NCBI GenBank assembly: GCA_024803745.1
Contig: JANJXV010000002.1
Span: 42,429,757-42,493,756, forward strand
DNA: 64,000 nucleotides
Origin: Megascapheus bottae
Taxonomy: Eukaryota > Chordata > Mammalia > Rodentia > Geomyidae
Reading direction: 5' to 3'
Positions 34,745 to 46,752 of the stretch are shown piece after piece. The position numbers and the translations under genes are program-made. Positions within the stretch are counted from its first letter, which is position 1, and every line of letters begins with the position of its first letter. The notes beneath the pieces are model-generated. The model had not been told where the DNA came from and searched no databases. It was given only the letters and a program-made list of their open reading frames with translations.

Positions 34745-35580
34745 AGCAGATTTAAATGTAACAAAGCAAAAATCATAGAAACATAAAATCATTAGTTCAT
34801 CAACTATATAAAAGAGAATGATATACATATTAATCTCTAATAAAATGGAAGTGAGGGATTTGAGAGTTCCAAATAAATAGCAAAGATCCAACTAAAATTA
34901 CATCATTCTGAGATTTTATAAAAGTACCCACAGAACCAAATTATCTGTGAAGTATGAGGATAGGCAAAAACAAGATTGTGAAAGAGCCACAAATTAGTTA
35001 AAAACTCTCAGTTAAATACCTGCAAACTAGCTTTGCCATTTTGAAAGTGAAATACAAAATCTTCTAAAGTGTTGGGTTTGGGGTTATAAAAAAAAAATAC
35101 GAGGAAATTAATTCCAAATTTTTATAAATGAAATATAAAATAAGGAATGGCTTTTGAAACTGTGTATGCTTAGTGTTTCAAAACAGTTGAGCACCATAAA
35201 CCAATTCTCATCTACTTGAGGATAATAAATGCAGGCATTTTAAAGATACATCATCACACCATTCTTTGCGATATTTTCCTCCATTTCTGCATGCTCATAT
35301 AAAACAAAAAGGCAGAGAAGTTATTTAAATTCTAAATGTACCAGCTTCCAAGAGAATAAGAGACAAATAAAAGCATTACTGTATACAGATGGTATGGCTA
35401 GAATGCCTTTTCAAACCAGCTGTCACAGTGAAGGGCACAAAGTAGCATTTTAAGATTCCAAACTGGAATTGAAACATGCTAAGTGGAGAGAACTTAACAG
35501 TGGCATTGTTCTAAACATTGGCCTGTACAGAACAGAGGGTAAAAATAAAGAATAGAGACTCAAGACATCAAGAATAAGAA
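34745..35580. other. Intronic DNA without recognised features
   Basis: Nothing recognised. Confidence 0.6.
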
Positions 35581-35584
35581 AGAG

Positions 35585-35779
35585 GGCTGGCAGTTTTGTA
35601 GATGCTTGCCTAGCATGTACAAAGACCTGGGTTCAATTCTTCAGTACCACAGCCAGAAATGGTGCTGTGGCTCAAGTGGCAGAGTGCTAACCTTGAGGAA
35701 AGCCCAAGGACAGTGCTCAGGCCCTGAGTTCAAGCCTCAGGACTGGCAAAAAATAAAAATAAATAAGAAAGAAAGAAAT
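35585..35779 (+). mobile_element. ID-like dimeric SINE
   Basis: First monomer slightly shortened (ggctggcagttttgtagatg), second complete; tail (AAAT)n/(GAAA)n. Confidence 0.86.
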
Positions 35780-35869
35780 GATGGAAGACGAGATTGGATA
35801 AATCTCAAATTGCTTACAATTCTGACTGGCTTCAAGAGTTTTGTTTGATTTTTAATGGCCACTACAGGA

Positions 35870-36370
35870 GCAAAAAAATTAATGAGACCTTTGAATTCAA
35901 GTCTGTGCTGAATTACCTAAGTCATTTCCACTACTTCAATGACTGCTGTCACAACTGATTGCATAAGTGTAACCTGAGAGTTTTCCCTCAAGCCCCACCA
36001 CCTATATTTGCTTCCTGCTCCAGAATAGCAAGTTCTACAAATTCAAGGTCCACATAGAAAAGGATTCTATTGCTCTGTCTGGAGGGTTCAGAAATATACT
36101 TCATAATTCTTCTCAGAAAATTAAGGGATGACTTTAGAATTTAAAAAACACTTGCTTGGAGCAGTGATCAACTTGAAAGAGCTTGGGTGTCTCTTCTTCT
36201 ATCTTCCATGATTGGCTCATCTTATTCTATCTCTCCCCACCCTCCATACTTTTAGGGTTAACATTTGCAAATAAACTCAAGTCATGTAAGCCTTGGCTTT
36301 CATAGACACTTAGGTTCTGCTTTTGTCTTCAGAGAAATTCAGCTAACACACAGCCCATCTAGAAAAAAGA
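35870..36370 (+). mobile_element. Possible old MaLR-type LTR relic
   Basis: 36225-36360 has 'ctctccccaccctccatact', an AATAAA word and 'agagaaattcagctaacaca', similar to 3' ends of MLT1-like LTRs. Unique-looking otherwise. Low confidence. Confidence 0.3.
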
Positions 36371-36681
36371 AATTAAATACCCTTAAACCTGTCATAGATG
36401 TTAGAGGATTCTTCATGACAGAAAAGAGTTGAGACCATATTTTTTGTGTGTGTCTTCAATTCAACTGAAAGAGATCACTGTACCTCACTAATGTACCACA
36501 TGCTAAGAATATATGCTGTGTCTGGAGATGTTACTATAAACAAACTAGTTGCTCTTCTCAAGAACTTTGCAGTCTTAGTCATGGAGTAGTACTTCAAAAG
36601 AAAGTACAACCATGGGGTAAGAAATTCTACATTAAAAAGAAAATGAAAATAAGATGTAAGACAGTTACATCCTACAAAGAT

Positions 36682-37165
36682 TTGGAAAAAATCATATTAA
36701 GTGAAGTAAGTCAGACCCAAAGGAACATAGGCTCAATGGTTTCCCTCATTTGTAATAATTAGTACACATCTAGGACTCTCCTAGCAGAGGATTACAATAG
36801 CTCAAAACCTAGGTACATATAGGTACATTTAGTCATAAGAGACTAAATGAAAGGATCTCTAGGATATAGAAACAAGAGCTTTATCTCGTGTGATTGTTGT
36901 TCTTAATATACTATGTTATTTCTCTTCTCTTTTTCTGTCCTTTGGTTAATCTCATATTGTTACTGTATCTGACTTTGTTACCTGGTATATTGTATATACA
37001 TTTATTTGTTTATTTGAAATAGGAAAGGGAAGGGGGGGAAATAAGATGACTGGGCAGAGTTGAGGGGAGGGAATGGGGACAAAAGCATGAGAAGGCATTT
37101 CAATGTGTGAAAAGTAATGCACCTACTACCTGGCAAATGTAACTGTAACCCCTCTATACATTACC
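36682..37165 (+). mobile_element. 5'-truncated L1 3' end
   Basis: Starts 'ttggaaaaaatcatattaag' (end of ORF2) and ends 'aacccctctatacattaccc'. It uses the 'ccctct' 3' tip, followed by a TA microsatellite. Confidence 0.88.
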
Positions 37166-37169
37166 CCGA

Positions 37170-37176
37170 CTATATG

Positions 37177-37214
<38 letters not shown>
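37170..37214 (+). repeat. (TA)n followed by poly-T
   Basis: The TA run derives from the L1 end. The T run is the tail of the reverse SINE that follows. Confidence 0.9.
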
Positions 37215-37400
37215 GCCAGTCCTGGGCTTAAGCTCAGGGCCTCAGCACTGTCCTTGGACTTTCTCAAGGCTAGAGCTCTACCACTTCAGCCACAGTACCA
37301 CTTGTAGCTTTTTTCCATGTATGTGGTACTGAGGAATTGAATCAGGGTCTTTGTGCATGCTAGGCAAGTACTCTACCACTAGGCCAAACTTTCATCCCTA
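37215..37400 (-). mobile_element. ID-like dimeric SINE
   Basis: Reverse-oriented, complete; inserted tail-to-tail with the L1 end. Confidence 0.88.
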
Positions 37401-37952
37401 AAAATTTTTTAAAAAGGAAAATATACTACATGAAAGTTTATTATGATGTCTAAAAGGTCCCTATAATCAGATTCCTTAAGTCATAAACTATTTGGTGTTT
37501 CAATTTGTTCTCCAATTGTCTCAAATCTTATTCCTTCACATTTTAATAGTCTGAAAGAAAATGCAATAAGCCCCATGGGAAAAAAAATCAATAAAGGCAG
37601 TTATAGCCTACATAGAAGTTACAAAAAGAAAGGCAGTCCAGCTCATGCAATCCCCCAGGGCTACAGTTTTTTTACCCAAGCTAACTGAGGTAGACAGTGC
37701 TGACTGAGCCCAGCTGTATCCAACAGACCATTCTTCCTAAGAAATGTTAAACCGAGACAAAGAAAGGGGCTTGGAATTGACTCATTTGGTGGCAGTTTCT
37801 TAGAAACCACAGGCTCTTAAACTTCTAAAGCTAAAATGTTCAGCCTGTTTTTCAAGTTGAAAGCTACCTGGTTGGCTTAATTGTACAGATCATTACATTT
37901 ATTTTGCTCAAAATAAAATATACTTTAAAATACATTCATTCAAGTACATTAA

Positions 37953-38184
37953 GAGCCAGGTGCCGAGGGCTCATGCCTACACTCCTAGCTACAAAGGAGG
38001 CTGAGATCTGAACATGAAGGTTGGAAGTCAGCCCAGACAGGAAATGTTCATGAGACTCATGACCCACGGACCATCAGAAAGCCAAAAGGGAAGTTGTGAT
38101 AAAGTGTTAGCCTTGAGCAAAAGAGCTTATGAACAATATGCAGGACCAGAGTTGAAGCCCCAGGACCAGCACCAAAAAGAAACA
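37953..38184 (+). mobile_element. B1-ID composite SINE
   Basis: 'agccaggtgccgagggctca' to 'gttgaagccccaggaccagc'. Confidence 0.82.
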
Positions 38185-38598
38185 AGTATTTTATGATCTA
38201 AGATACATAAAGTTGGTTGCTTAATTTTGCATATCATAATACACTTATTTCACTCCAAATAACAATTTTAAGATACATTCATTTTAATAGATTAATACAA
38301 CTATAACAAAGTCTATATAAACTAATGCAATGTAGGATATGAATCTATTCAGTGTACCATGATACTTCTCTGATAGAGGAGTAACAGAAACATCCAAAGG
38401 CACATATCTACTAACCATGAAAAGAGCCCTCACAAAGCACTAACTCGGCAGGCAACCTGATCGCAGACTTCTTAGCCCCTAAACTATGAGAAATTTGTTT
38501 GTTAAGCCACCCAGACTAGTGTCTTGTGATGGCAGTCCTAAATAAAATACCTTCGCCCTAGCACTGCCTGTTCCAAAACCATCCTCCACTTTCCCACT

Positions 38599-38600
<2 letters not shown>

Positions 38601-38662
<62 letters not shown>
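38601..38662 (+). repeat. (CA)n microsatellite
   Basis: 31 uninterrupted CA units, the longest perfect dinucleotide run in the window. Confidence 0.97.
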
Positions 38663-38664
<2 letters not shown>

Positions 38665-38712
38665 TGAGTGCATGTCTATTCTGAGAAATCTTCAAGGCCA
38701 AGTCATTACCTA

Positions 38713-38784
38713 GAACATAAAATGTAACTTATTTGCAGAGTAGTTAAGGAACATAAAATGTAACTTATTTGCAGAGCAATTAAG
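38713..38784 (+). repeat. 36-bp tandem duplication
   Basis: 38713-38748 and 38749-38784 begin 'gaacataaaatgtaacttat' and differ at two bases near their ends (gtag versus gcaa). Confidence 0.95.
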
Positions 38785-38789
38785 GCATG

Positions 38790-39350
38790 CCAGAACATCC
38801 TCTATTCCATAATCTTTCAGCTCTTGTTTTCTGAAGAGAAGAGACCATACCTAAGTGCTTTCTCATGTTTCTGTGTCTAGATGTATGCTATTCTACCACC
38901 TAGAAATCCTACCCAAACTCTTGTTGACTGGTTTTTGTGCCAGCCAACTCTATTAAGGATTTAAATCTCAACATATGGCCTTCTTCCTTTTACCTTTGGT
39001 CCCATTACCTTTTAAACAAACTTTCATAAAAATAATTATTTTATGGTACTAGCATTACTTATTTGTATGCTATATGACTCTTGGAGCAACAGAATGCATT
39101 ATTCATCCATGCATTTCTCAAAGCCTGGAATACAGCAATTATTCAGTATTTGCACTCCACCTGAAAAAAATATCACAACAATGCTACAAAAGCTATGTTA
39201 TATAATAAATAACATTAATAGTGCTACATTAGTAGTGGATCTAATTGTACTATATCAAATCACCTCTCAAATGTAGTTAATAAGTACAACCACCCATCTA
39301 CTGAAAGATTTTGTGATAACTGATACATTAAAATTTCTTTCTAACCTTAC
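38790..39350. other. Intronic DNA before exon c
   Basis: Nothing recognised. Confidence 0.6.
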
Positions 39351-39557
39351 CTCCTTCAGAACTCCAATGCTGTGCTCTAAAAGCTGAATTAAAGATGAAC
39401 ACTCTCCAGTTATCTTTAAGCTGACTTCACAGACACATAACAGCTGAAGAGTCAGCTGGGTAAGCTGAATTTTCCAGAAAGCAGGATGACGCAAAAGGCT
39501 TAAATACACTTCCTCGATAAGTAGCATCACTTCTGTGGTCTGTATCAGATCTTTCAT
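39351..39557 (-). CDS. FOCAD: FOCAD coding exon c (about residues 234-302)
   Basis: This 207-base exon (69 codons, phase 0 at both ends) has acceptor ttaaacAG and donor GTAAGG. It reads MKDLIQTTEVMLLIEEVYLS at the start and contains RHPAFWKIQLTQLTLQLLCV and SLKITGECSSLIQLLEHS. The ATG at its start is not a translation start. It sits where human focadhesin has Val (VKDLIQTT), directly after a splice acceptor. Length equals the human exon. The pattern of paired amphipathic helices agrees with an ARM/HEAT-like scaffold, but that fold is an inference. Confidence 0.96.
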
Positions 39558-39927
39558 CTGTTTAAGAAAGTTATTATACTACATTAAAATGACACCAAAT
39601 AATTAGATAATCTTAAGCTATAAAAGTTGTCAACAAATAATTTTCTCTAAGCCGATAAAGACTTTAAGGAGATGAATTAAATTACCTAACTCATGAAATG
39701 TCAAGCTCCATGTCTTTTATCTAATCAAAATATAATTCCTGCCTGTTTTTTGTTACTCTTGCCTGGAACAAATTTTCTTTTTTATTTTTCTAGCTTTTCT
39801 AAGTATAAATGTACTGAGACAAATTAACACAAAAGTGATCATATATTGAAGGTAATGAATCAAAAGCTATTTTGAATTCTCTCCATGAACTCTCTTTTCT
39901 CCAGTGTTTAAAAAAAAAAAAAGCATA

Positions 39928-40020
39928 AAGGGGGGTTGGAGGCATGGTTCAGTTGGGAGAGCACTAGCCAATGAGTGAAAACAACAGATACAAATTTTGA
40001 AGTCTGGATCTAGAACTTAA
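39928..40020 (+). mobile_element. Old ID-like SINE fragment
   Basis: 'ggttggaggcatggttcagt' and 'gggagagcactagcc' match ID-type A-box and following region. Confidence 0.6.
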
Positions 40021-40037
40021 AAGCAAACAAGACAAAG

Positions 40038-40105
40038 AAGGAAGGGAGGGAGAGGAAGGAGGGAGGGAAAAAGGAAGGAATGGAGGGAGGGAGAGGAGGG
40101 CGAGC
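40038..40105 (+). repeat. GGAA/GGGA-rich simple repeat
   Basis: Imperfect gaaggagggaggg units. Confidence 0.85.
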
Positions 40106-41507
40106 TAAAGACAAAAACAAAACCCACATAAATACCTAGTAGTAAGAGTCAACATTCTATTCTAAGGTACTAAACCTGTAAGCTGTAGGTAGGCAGAATT
40201 TCTATATGTGGACTACCTAATAAAATCCATATTCAAATAATAGAGTGTCTTCTTAACAAGCTAATGTATTAGATAGAAAGGACTTAGATGTTCTCGAAAA
40301 TCCCAGTTCATTTCAAACCCAGCTGTTCTGATCAAAATTCTGGAGTTGGTACTAAGGGTATGGTACTGCTCACAAACACATTGGCATTTCCCAGAGATTA
40401 TAAACAATGAACCATCTGCTTCAATCAAGATTCTTGTGTCTGTTAAATTCATCAAGAGGAAAGCCTATCGTTTCACCAGTAGTTACCAACCAAAATAACT
40501 CCAAATTGCTATAATTTATACACAGAGAGAAAAATTAGTTCCTAGCAAGTGAGGGGGGAAGATATTAAAAGATCAAGAAGAATGGAAAAAAATATTAAGT
40601 TATAAATAAAATTAAATAGTCCAATAACTAAATTATTTCATTCTTTTGTAAACATAAAGTAGAAACATCCAAAGGCCACTGAGAAAAGAACTGGAGTGAA
40701 TACAAAAGCTTGATATTTATTTAATGATATATTTCCATGACTGTGTGGTTTTTTTGTACATTCTGAAAGTCTCCATAAGAAAAAAAATCAAATGATAAAT
40801 TCATCAAGAAAGCATTGAGTTATCTAATCATCAAAATGCTTAAGAATAATTTTGAAGTAATGCTCTATTTTTATGTATAAATAGATCATGTTAAATGGAT
40901 ATCATGTGAGATGATATGAATCATACTTAAAATAAAAAGACAATTTCACAAATATAAAAGAGAACAGCAATTAGTCAAGGAAAAAAAATGGATAGGAATC
41001 TCACTAACCACTCTCATCAGAAATTTATAAGGTGACAGATGACTTCAAAAATTATTTTTTTTATTTAAAAGTATTTCTACCCCAGTGTTTAGTATAGGTC
41101 TGACCCTATCTATATCTACAGCACTATAGTCAGTTCTGAGAAAACATTCCTTAGTAGCACATTCTGAGCCCCAATAAACTAAAGAATTCCTGGCAAAGAG
41201 CAGTGAAAAATCTGGAAACCATTTCACACAAAGTAAAGAAAGTGATGAAGAAAAGACAGAGGGAGTTGGGGAAGAAAGAATGGAAGTAAAAGAGAAAAAA
41301 AACAAGATAGGATCCAGAAAGACAGGCTTTTTAATGTTTATTTTGTTTTGTTATGGGAAGAATAAAGACCAATATAAAGACCAATTCTTTAAATAAAAAC
41401 CAACAGAAGTATTTTCTAAAGAAAAAAATTCTTTTCTTGTAAAATAGTATTTTCAACAATAAAATTTCAAATACTCATGGAATGGTCATTTCTTAGTATA
41501 AGCAATA

Positions 41508-41742
41508 ACTGTAGCTGTGTGTGGCAGTCCACACATGAAATCTCAAACTACTCAGAAGGCAGAGCTGAAGGATTAAGAGTTCCAAGCAAGCCTACATAAT
41601 GTTAGTGAAATCCTATCTCAAAAACAATTTCATCTTTTTATTTTTAAAAGAACTAGGGGCATAGCTCACCTGGAAGAGGATTTGCCCAGAAAATATGAGG
41701 TCTCAGATTTATTTCCTAAGACCAGTACCAGAAAAAAAGGAA
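41508..41742 (+). mobile_element. Diverged B1-ID SINE
   Basis: B1-like 'actactcagaaggcagagct' and ID-like 'ggggcatagctcacctggaa'. Confidence 0.65.
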
Positions 41743-42891
41743 AAGTGTAAGGTGGGGGGAGGGAGGAGGAATAAAGGGGAATTGAGAAAAGGAATAACGT
41801 GTAATATATAAGAAACTATGCCTCCAGGACACTTTCAGCTCTCTGATTTTTTTTCTTCTAATAAAGCTGACCTGTTAAGTAATTAAACATATTTGTAAGA
41901 GTCCCAGAAATATTCTAAAGAGTTCATTTCTACAAATACTTGAACCTTACATAAAGATAAAGGAAAACATTTGTCAAAGAGTACAGAATAATGTGCATAC
42001 AGGGTGAAAAAAAATGTACTCCAATTCAAGACACACTCTCTATACATTGCTTTATTGCCCACAGAAAACAAAAGCTTTGGAAAACCCACTAGAGAATTCA
42101 TTTTAATTAACTTTTCTCTGTCTTGATTACAGGAAAGCCTATTTACGAGTCACAAAGGAAAGATTCATTCTACTTACTCCTTGCTAACACAAACTCAAAA
42201 CAGGTCATCTGTGACCTGAAGTGATCACTTTGAAATACATTCACAGATTCTCTCCATCAGCAGAACAGCATGGTGCTCAGATTCTAGGTAAATGGCCTAA
42301 CCTTAAGTATGCAATAGGATAGCCTGTAAATAAACCACTACACTGAAATCACAACTAGTTTTTCAGCTTTCACTCTTAGACTTGGTTCTGAGAACAAACC
42401 TCCAACCATCTACTTTGAATTTTGAACTATACAAATATCACTTATTATATTGTGGGCTTCTTAAGAATAGAATCCTTCAGGGCAGCAAACATGTCATAAG
42501 GAAACAGGTTTAAGATGGCCATGTTTTGCATTTCTGTGCCTATCTGCCCAAAACACATCTTTTTTTTAAAATTTGCATGAAGAGTTACAGAAACAAGGAA
42601 AAACTAAGGAGGGCACTGGCGTCTTCCTTGATAAGGAGGAAACATTTGAATTCTTATTAATCCCTAAATTGGCTATGTTGAGTGAATTTAACTAACACAG
42701 TATCTACTACTCTCAAATCTAGATTTTGGTTACTTCATCTTCTCCAAAAGATTGCAAGCATTTCTAAAACTTGAATATCTCTGAATTTGGCAAATTGCAT
42801 AAGACCTAGAAATATTTTATGTACCAAAACAATAATCAACAATTACAAGTGCAGATACTACATTAAAAGAGGAGGGGGTGAAAGACCTTAC

Positions 42892-43096
42892 CTGTAAACA
42901 AGGAATCATGTCACAATACAGCTGAAGTATCTGTTGTTCCAGTACTGATGGCTGTGCTTTGTCACAAGAAACCCCAGGCTGAAGTAACTCTTTTAGCAAA
43001 GCAGGTCGAAGATTAGCATATTCTTGTAATTGGAATGGTTCACAGTATAGATACCAAAGAAATGGTGCCATTATTTGGACACATGAAACTTCTGAC
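42892..43096 (-). CDS. FOCAD: FOCAD coding exon b (about residues 165-233)
   Basis: This 205-base exon has acceptor gttcAG and donor GTAAGG. Its first base completes the Arg codon left open by the upstream exon. Sixty-eight codons follow, starting SEVSCVQIMAPFLWYLYCEP and ending EQQILQLYCDMIPCLQ. The recalled human exon also has 68 codons (LEVSCIQIMAPFLWYLYCEP...). Differences are scattered substitutions, as expected for an orthologue under constraint, and the frame is open throughout. The exon ends in phase 0 and joins the next exon 3.3 kb away. It is leucine-rich and probably helical. Confidence 0.96.
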
Positions 43097-43374
43097 CTGA
43101 ACGTCACATAAAGCATCCTATCAGTCATTGAGTATTTAAATATACTAATAGGCAGCTAACTGGGGTAGAATCAACTTGCAATTTATTTCATATTATAAAC
43201 TCCCATCCTGTCAAGTGTAACTTCTTTTGATTCTCCTATTCCATTATGACAACTAGAGCTATGCCTAACAGTTCTTTGTGCATTGAGGGAAATGATTCAA
43301 TCACGGGAGACCATAAACCAGAACTAAGAGTCTCTTACATATTAGAAGAACGACCACAACTCAAAGACCATCTT

Positions 43375-43440
43375 TTGTAAACATCAGAATCACCTGAGAA
43401 TGTTTTTAGAATTACACATGTCAGGAACTACTCTGCCACA
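43375..43440 (-). mobile_element. MER5-like hAT relic
   Basis: 'acatcagaatcacctgagaa' resembles the MER5A terminal region. Short and old. Confidence 0.45.
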
Positions 43441-43544
43441 GTATTACACAGACATGTATTTTTGGAAAAACTCTACAGGTAAAACAAATCTATACAATTA
43501 TCTTAAGATAAGTATGACTGTTGAATTTACAGTAGTATCTCCCC

Positions 43545-43960
43545 TTCCTGACCATAACTTTTCTTGTTGCAATTTCCCTTACCCTCAGACAACCACAACC
43601 TGGAAATATTAAATGGAAAGCCCCAGAAATAAACAAGTCATAAGTCTTAAATTGTACTCTCTGCTGAGGAGTATGATGATATTTCACAGTGTCCCAACAC
43701 TGTTCCTCCCAGGACGTGAATCATCCCTTTGTCAAGTACATCCACGCTGTACAGCAAATTCATTCATTACTCACTTAATAGCCACTTCAGTTCTCAGATC
43801 AGTTGGCATGATATTGAAATGCTTGTGTTTAAGTACTCTTGTTTTACTTGATAATGATAGCAAAATACCAGAGTAGTGATTCTGGCATTCAGAAATTCCA
43901 AGGAGAAACTATAAAGCGCTTCTTTGAAGTGAATAAGTTACAGTTTTCAATTTACTAAGT
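43545..43960 (+). mobile_element. Tigger-like DNA transposon relic
   Basis: 43710-43860 resembles the 5' part of a Tigger (pogo/Tc1) element as I recall it ('gacgtgaatcatccctttgt', 'tccacgctgtacagc'). 43855-43950 matches the start of its transposase gene ('agtagtgattctggcattca', 'ggagaaactataaagcgctt'), with in-frame stops and a broken start. No function remains. Confidence 0.6.
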
Positions 43961-44015
43961 TTATTAAGATCTGTGCTATTAAAATCCTTTTTTTCTGTTT
44001 CTTCTTCATTAAGTA

Positions 44016-44118
44016 TTTCATTATATTGTTCAGACTGGCCCTGAACTCCTGGACTTGAATGATTTCCTGCTTCAGCCTCCAGAGTCTACAGGCAGGTACC
44101 ACCATCCCCATCTCAATT
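44016..44118 (-). mobile_element. B1 (7SL-derived) fragment without ID half
   Basis: 'ttcagactggccctgaactc' and 'cttcagcctccagagtctac' are the reverse of B1/Alu sequence. It is closer to plain B1 than to the composite SINEs. Confidence 0.75.
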
Positions 44119-44124
44119 TTTGCT

Positions 44125-44870
44125 GATCTCTTAATTGTATTCCTAATTAATATAGTACATGTGAGCATAAATAAGAATGTTGCTATATTTTGGATATGTT
44201 TATTCTCCATGTGTTCATATGTCAGAGATTGGAAAGGAAAGAAGAAAGAAAAGAAAGAAGGGAGGTAGAATACCACATAATTTTTATTAGTATAAATTGC
44301 ATAGCAAAGTGGTTTCAAACACCATTAAAATTTTGAAGTTGCCAGACCAGGAAGATTTAATTTTATTAATATACTCATTTATTCACTTTTCAAAATTAGT
44401 AGACCACCTACAGTACATCAGACATTCATTCTTGAGCTGGAAAAAAGCCACAAAATCAAAACAGATTTCCTGCTCTTTGGAGCTCATAGCTAGAACAAAC
44501 TTTTAAACTTGTAAACTCAAATGGATAAACCATAAAAATCAAAAGAGAAATTTGAGGTTCATAATTATAACTGCAATAGGAAACATTAGAAAATTTTCAC
44601 AGATAAAGGAATCAGATGATGTGTATATGGGTTGGAATATAAAGCAAAAGTTTCTGGAAAAGATATTTAAGACAGTCTCCATCTCTTTCTAAGACTGTAT
44701 TTCCCAAATAAATACAACCCAAGTCAGTGGTATCCACAGATATCTTACTGATTTTTCTTCTAATCTGAAATGTTCAAGGAGAAATATAAGGTTTACATAC
44801 ATTTCCAAACATTATTACAATTTGACATCAGGAGCACGATATTGTATTTCTTAAACATAATATGCTAAAT
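44125..44870. other. Intronic DNA without recognised features
   Basis: A short GAAA-rich patch at 44233-44266; otherwise nothing. Confidence 0.6.
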
Positions 44871-44880
44871 AAAAATCTCC

Positions 44881-45112
44881 TTGGAGCCCAGCACGGTGGC
44901 TCACACCTAGCTACTCAGGAAGCTGATAAGATCTGAGGATCATGGCTCAAAGCCAGCCTGGGCACTAAAAGTCTGTGAGACTCTTAATCTCCAATTAACC
45001 ACCAGAAAACTGGAAGTGGTGCTATGGCTGAAGGGGTAGGGCAGTAGCCTTGAGCTGAAGAGCTCAGAGACAGCACCCAGGCCCAGAGTTCAAGCCCCAT
45101 GACCAACAAAAA
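44881..45112 (+). mobile_element. B1-ID composite SINE with target duplication
   Basis: aaaaatctcc at 44871-44880 and 45113-45122; both halves complete. Confidence 0.88.
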
Positions 45113-45398
45113 AAAAATCTCCATGGCTTAATCTATCTGGATTCTGTATAGTGCATTTTCTATTTGGTGTCTGTCTGATGATTAGTTGTCACTCCAGTGG
45201 GGTATGAAATTGCCAGGGCTTACATAGACAGAGAAAAATAATAAAACAGACAACCTGAAATTCCAAAATGTTTAAGAAAATTTTAAATGTGAATAATTGT
45301 GCCTCTGTATATAGATACGTTTTTATTATTAATGTTCCCCACTAACAGAGACATACTAAAAATGACCTAAAATAAAAGTCAAAAATTGAGACTTACCA

Positions 45399-45580
45399 GA
45401 GCACCAGTGACTCAGACCTGTAATCTTAGCTACTTAGGAGCCTAGAGGATAAAGGTTTAAAGCCAGCCTGGGCAGAAAAGTCTGTGAGACACTTTCTCCA
45501 ATTAACCCTCAAAAGTGATGAACTAAAGCTGTGGCTCAGGTAGTAGAGAGCCCACTTTAAAAAAGTCAAGTAAGAACTAA
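45399..45580 (+). mobile_element. B1-ID composite SINE
   Basis: 'gtaatcttagctacttagga' and 'ctgtggctcaggtagtagag'; 3' end degraded. Confidence 0.78.
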
Positions 45581-45822
45581 AGGTACTGACTTTGGGGTCA
45601 AATCTACTACTGACGCACCAAATAACCTGGAGTTAAGTAAAGTACTGTCCGTCCTGCCTCCTTCAGCTAAAAATTAGGCCTAGCCAGGCCTCAAGTTCAT
45701 GGTATTATTGTCCACTGACACAATTCTAGATTTCTTGAAGGTAAAAGTGAAAGCTTAACAATACATGATTGTAAATAAATATAATAAATGACAGTAAAAC
45801 TTCATTTATAAAAATAATGCTG

Positions 45823-46068
45823 CAGGGTGCTGGTGGCTTACGCTTACAATCATAGCTATAATCATATTGAACCAAACCTGGTTCAAAGCTAGCATGCATA
45901 GAAAAGTCTGTAAGACTCTTATCTCCAATTAACCAACAAAACAGCCAAAAGTGGAACTGAGGATTATGTAGTAGAACACTAGCCTTGAAAGGGAAAAAAA
46001 GCTTATGGATGGCAACCCTGAGTTCAAGCCTCAGGACTGGCACTAAAACAAAGCAAAACAAAAACAGA
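45823..46068 (+). mobile_element. B1-ID composite SINE
   Basis: Diverged left half, complete right half, tail (CAAAA)n. Confidence 0.8.
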
Positions 46069-46099
46069 AAACCCAAAAATCTAGCATAAAGAAAGAGTG

Positions 46100-46278
46100 A
46101 AGCCAGGCATGGAGGCTCATACCTGTAATCCTAGCTACTCAGGAACTAGAGATTCTTAACTCCAATTAACCTCTAGAAAACAGGAAGTGTGGGGCTAGGC
46201 TTAAGGGTAGGGCAGAAGAGCCTTGGGCAGAAGAGCTCCAGGACAGCACCCAGGCCAAGATCATGACCCACAAAAGAA
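46100..46278 (+). mobile_element. B1-ID composite SINE, internal deletion
   Basis: Jumps from 'ctactcaggaact' to the linker, so about 60 bp of the left half is missing. Confidence 0.82.
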
Positions 46279-46752
46279 AGAGAAGAGGAGGGTTAGTTTG
46301 AATACCAATTCCTAATACAAAAAAAAAAATGAGAATTCAGGTTATTGCTACAATGTTTATGCCTTCTTCCACAGTCGTGAATGACTACTCATATTCTCCA
46401 TTACTATCATCACCACATTTTCTTCTAAACAACTTCAACTGGGGGGTGGGGAGTGGGGGAAGATGAGAGAGAGAGAATCTACTTCCTCTACATATAACTT
46501 GACCATTCACTGACTATTTCCAATCAACTTTCCTAACCACTAATCAGTATTTACTTTAATAGAAACTTGCCTCACATTTAGTATTTCAGGAACCAATGAA
46601 CTAGATTATTTTTATCATACTCATAAGAAAATAGAAAAACTACAATGAGCTCTTAAGTTCTCTTTTCTTCATGTTCTTCATGGCAGCTTTTTAAAATCTT
46701 TTAAAATCATAACTCTAAAATTATACCTTTCTGTCACCTTCATTTATATTAC

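Larger units (their letters stand above)
33139..39350 (-). other. FOCAD: FOCAD intron between exons c and d (6,212 bp)
   Basis: GT...AG intron carrying a double L1 3'-end unit in sense orientation, one plus-strand L1 3' end, several SINEs, a 62-bp CA microsatellite and a 36-bp tandem duplication. 34745-35580 and 37405-37950 hold no recognised element. Confidence 0.85.
39558..42891 (-). other. FOCAD: FOCAD intron between exons b and c (3,334 bp)
   Basis: GT...AG intron. It contains one old ID-like fragment, a GGAA/GGGA-rich stretch (40038-40105) and one diverged B1-ID SINE. About 2.5 kb of the rest, including 41745-42891, shows nothing recognisable. Confidence 0.85.
43097..46752 (-). other. 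FOCAD: FOCAD intron between exons a and b (3,656 bp)
   Basis: GT...AG intron on the minus strand. It contains a Tigger-like DNA transposon relic, a MER5-like fragment, an antisense B1 and four B1-ID SINEs in the right half. The rest (for example 46290-46752) is AT-rich unique sequence with no recognised element. Confidence 0.85.

Noticed and set aside
38601..38662. CRISPR-like direct repeats
   Set aside because: Regular repeats here are microsatellites or dispersed SINEs in a mammalian genome; no spacer-repeat structure.
39555..39557. ATG at the start of exon c as a translation start
   Set aside because: It lies directly behind a splice acceptor and aligns with an internal Val of human focadhesin.
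43947..44318. 123-codon minus-strand open frame
   Set aside because: Antisense of a Tigger relic plus sense of a B1 fragment; no protein family recognised.
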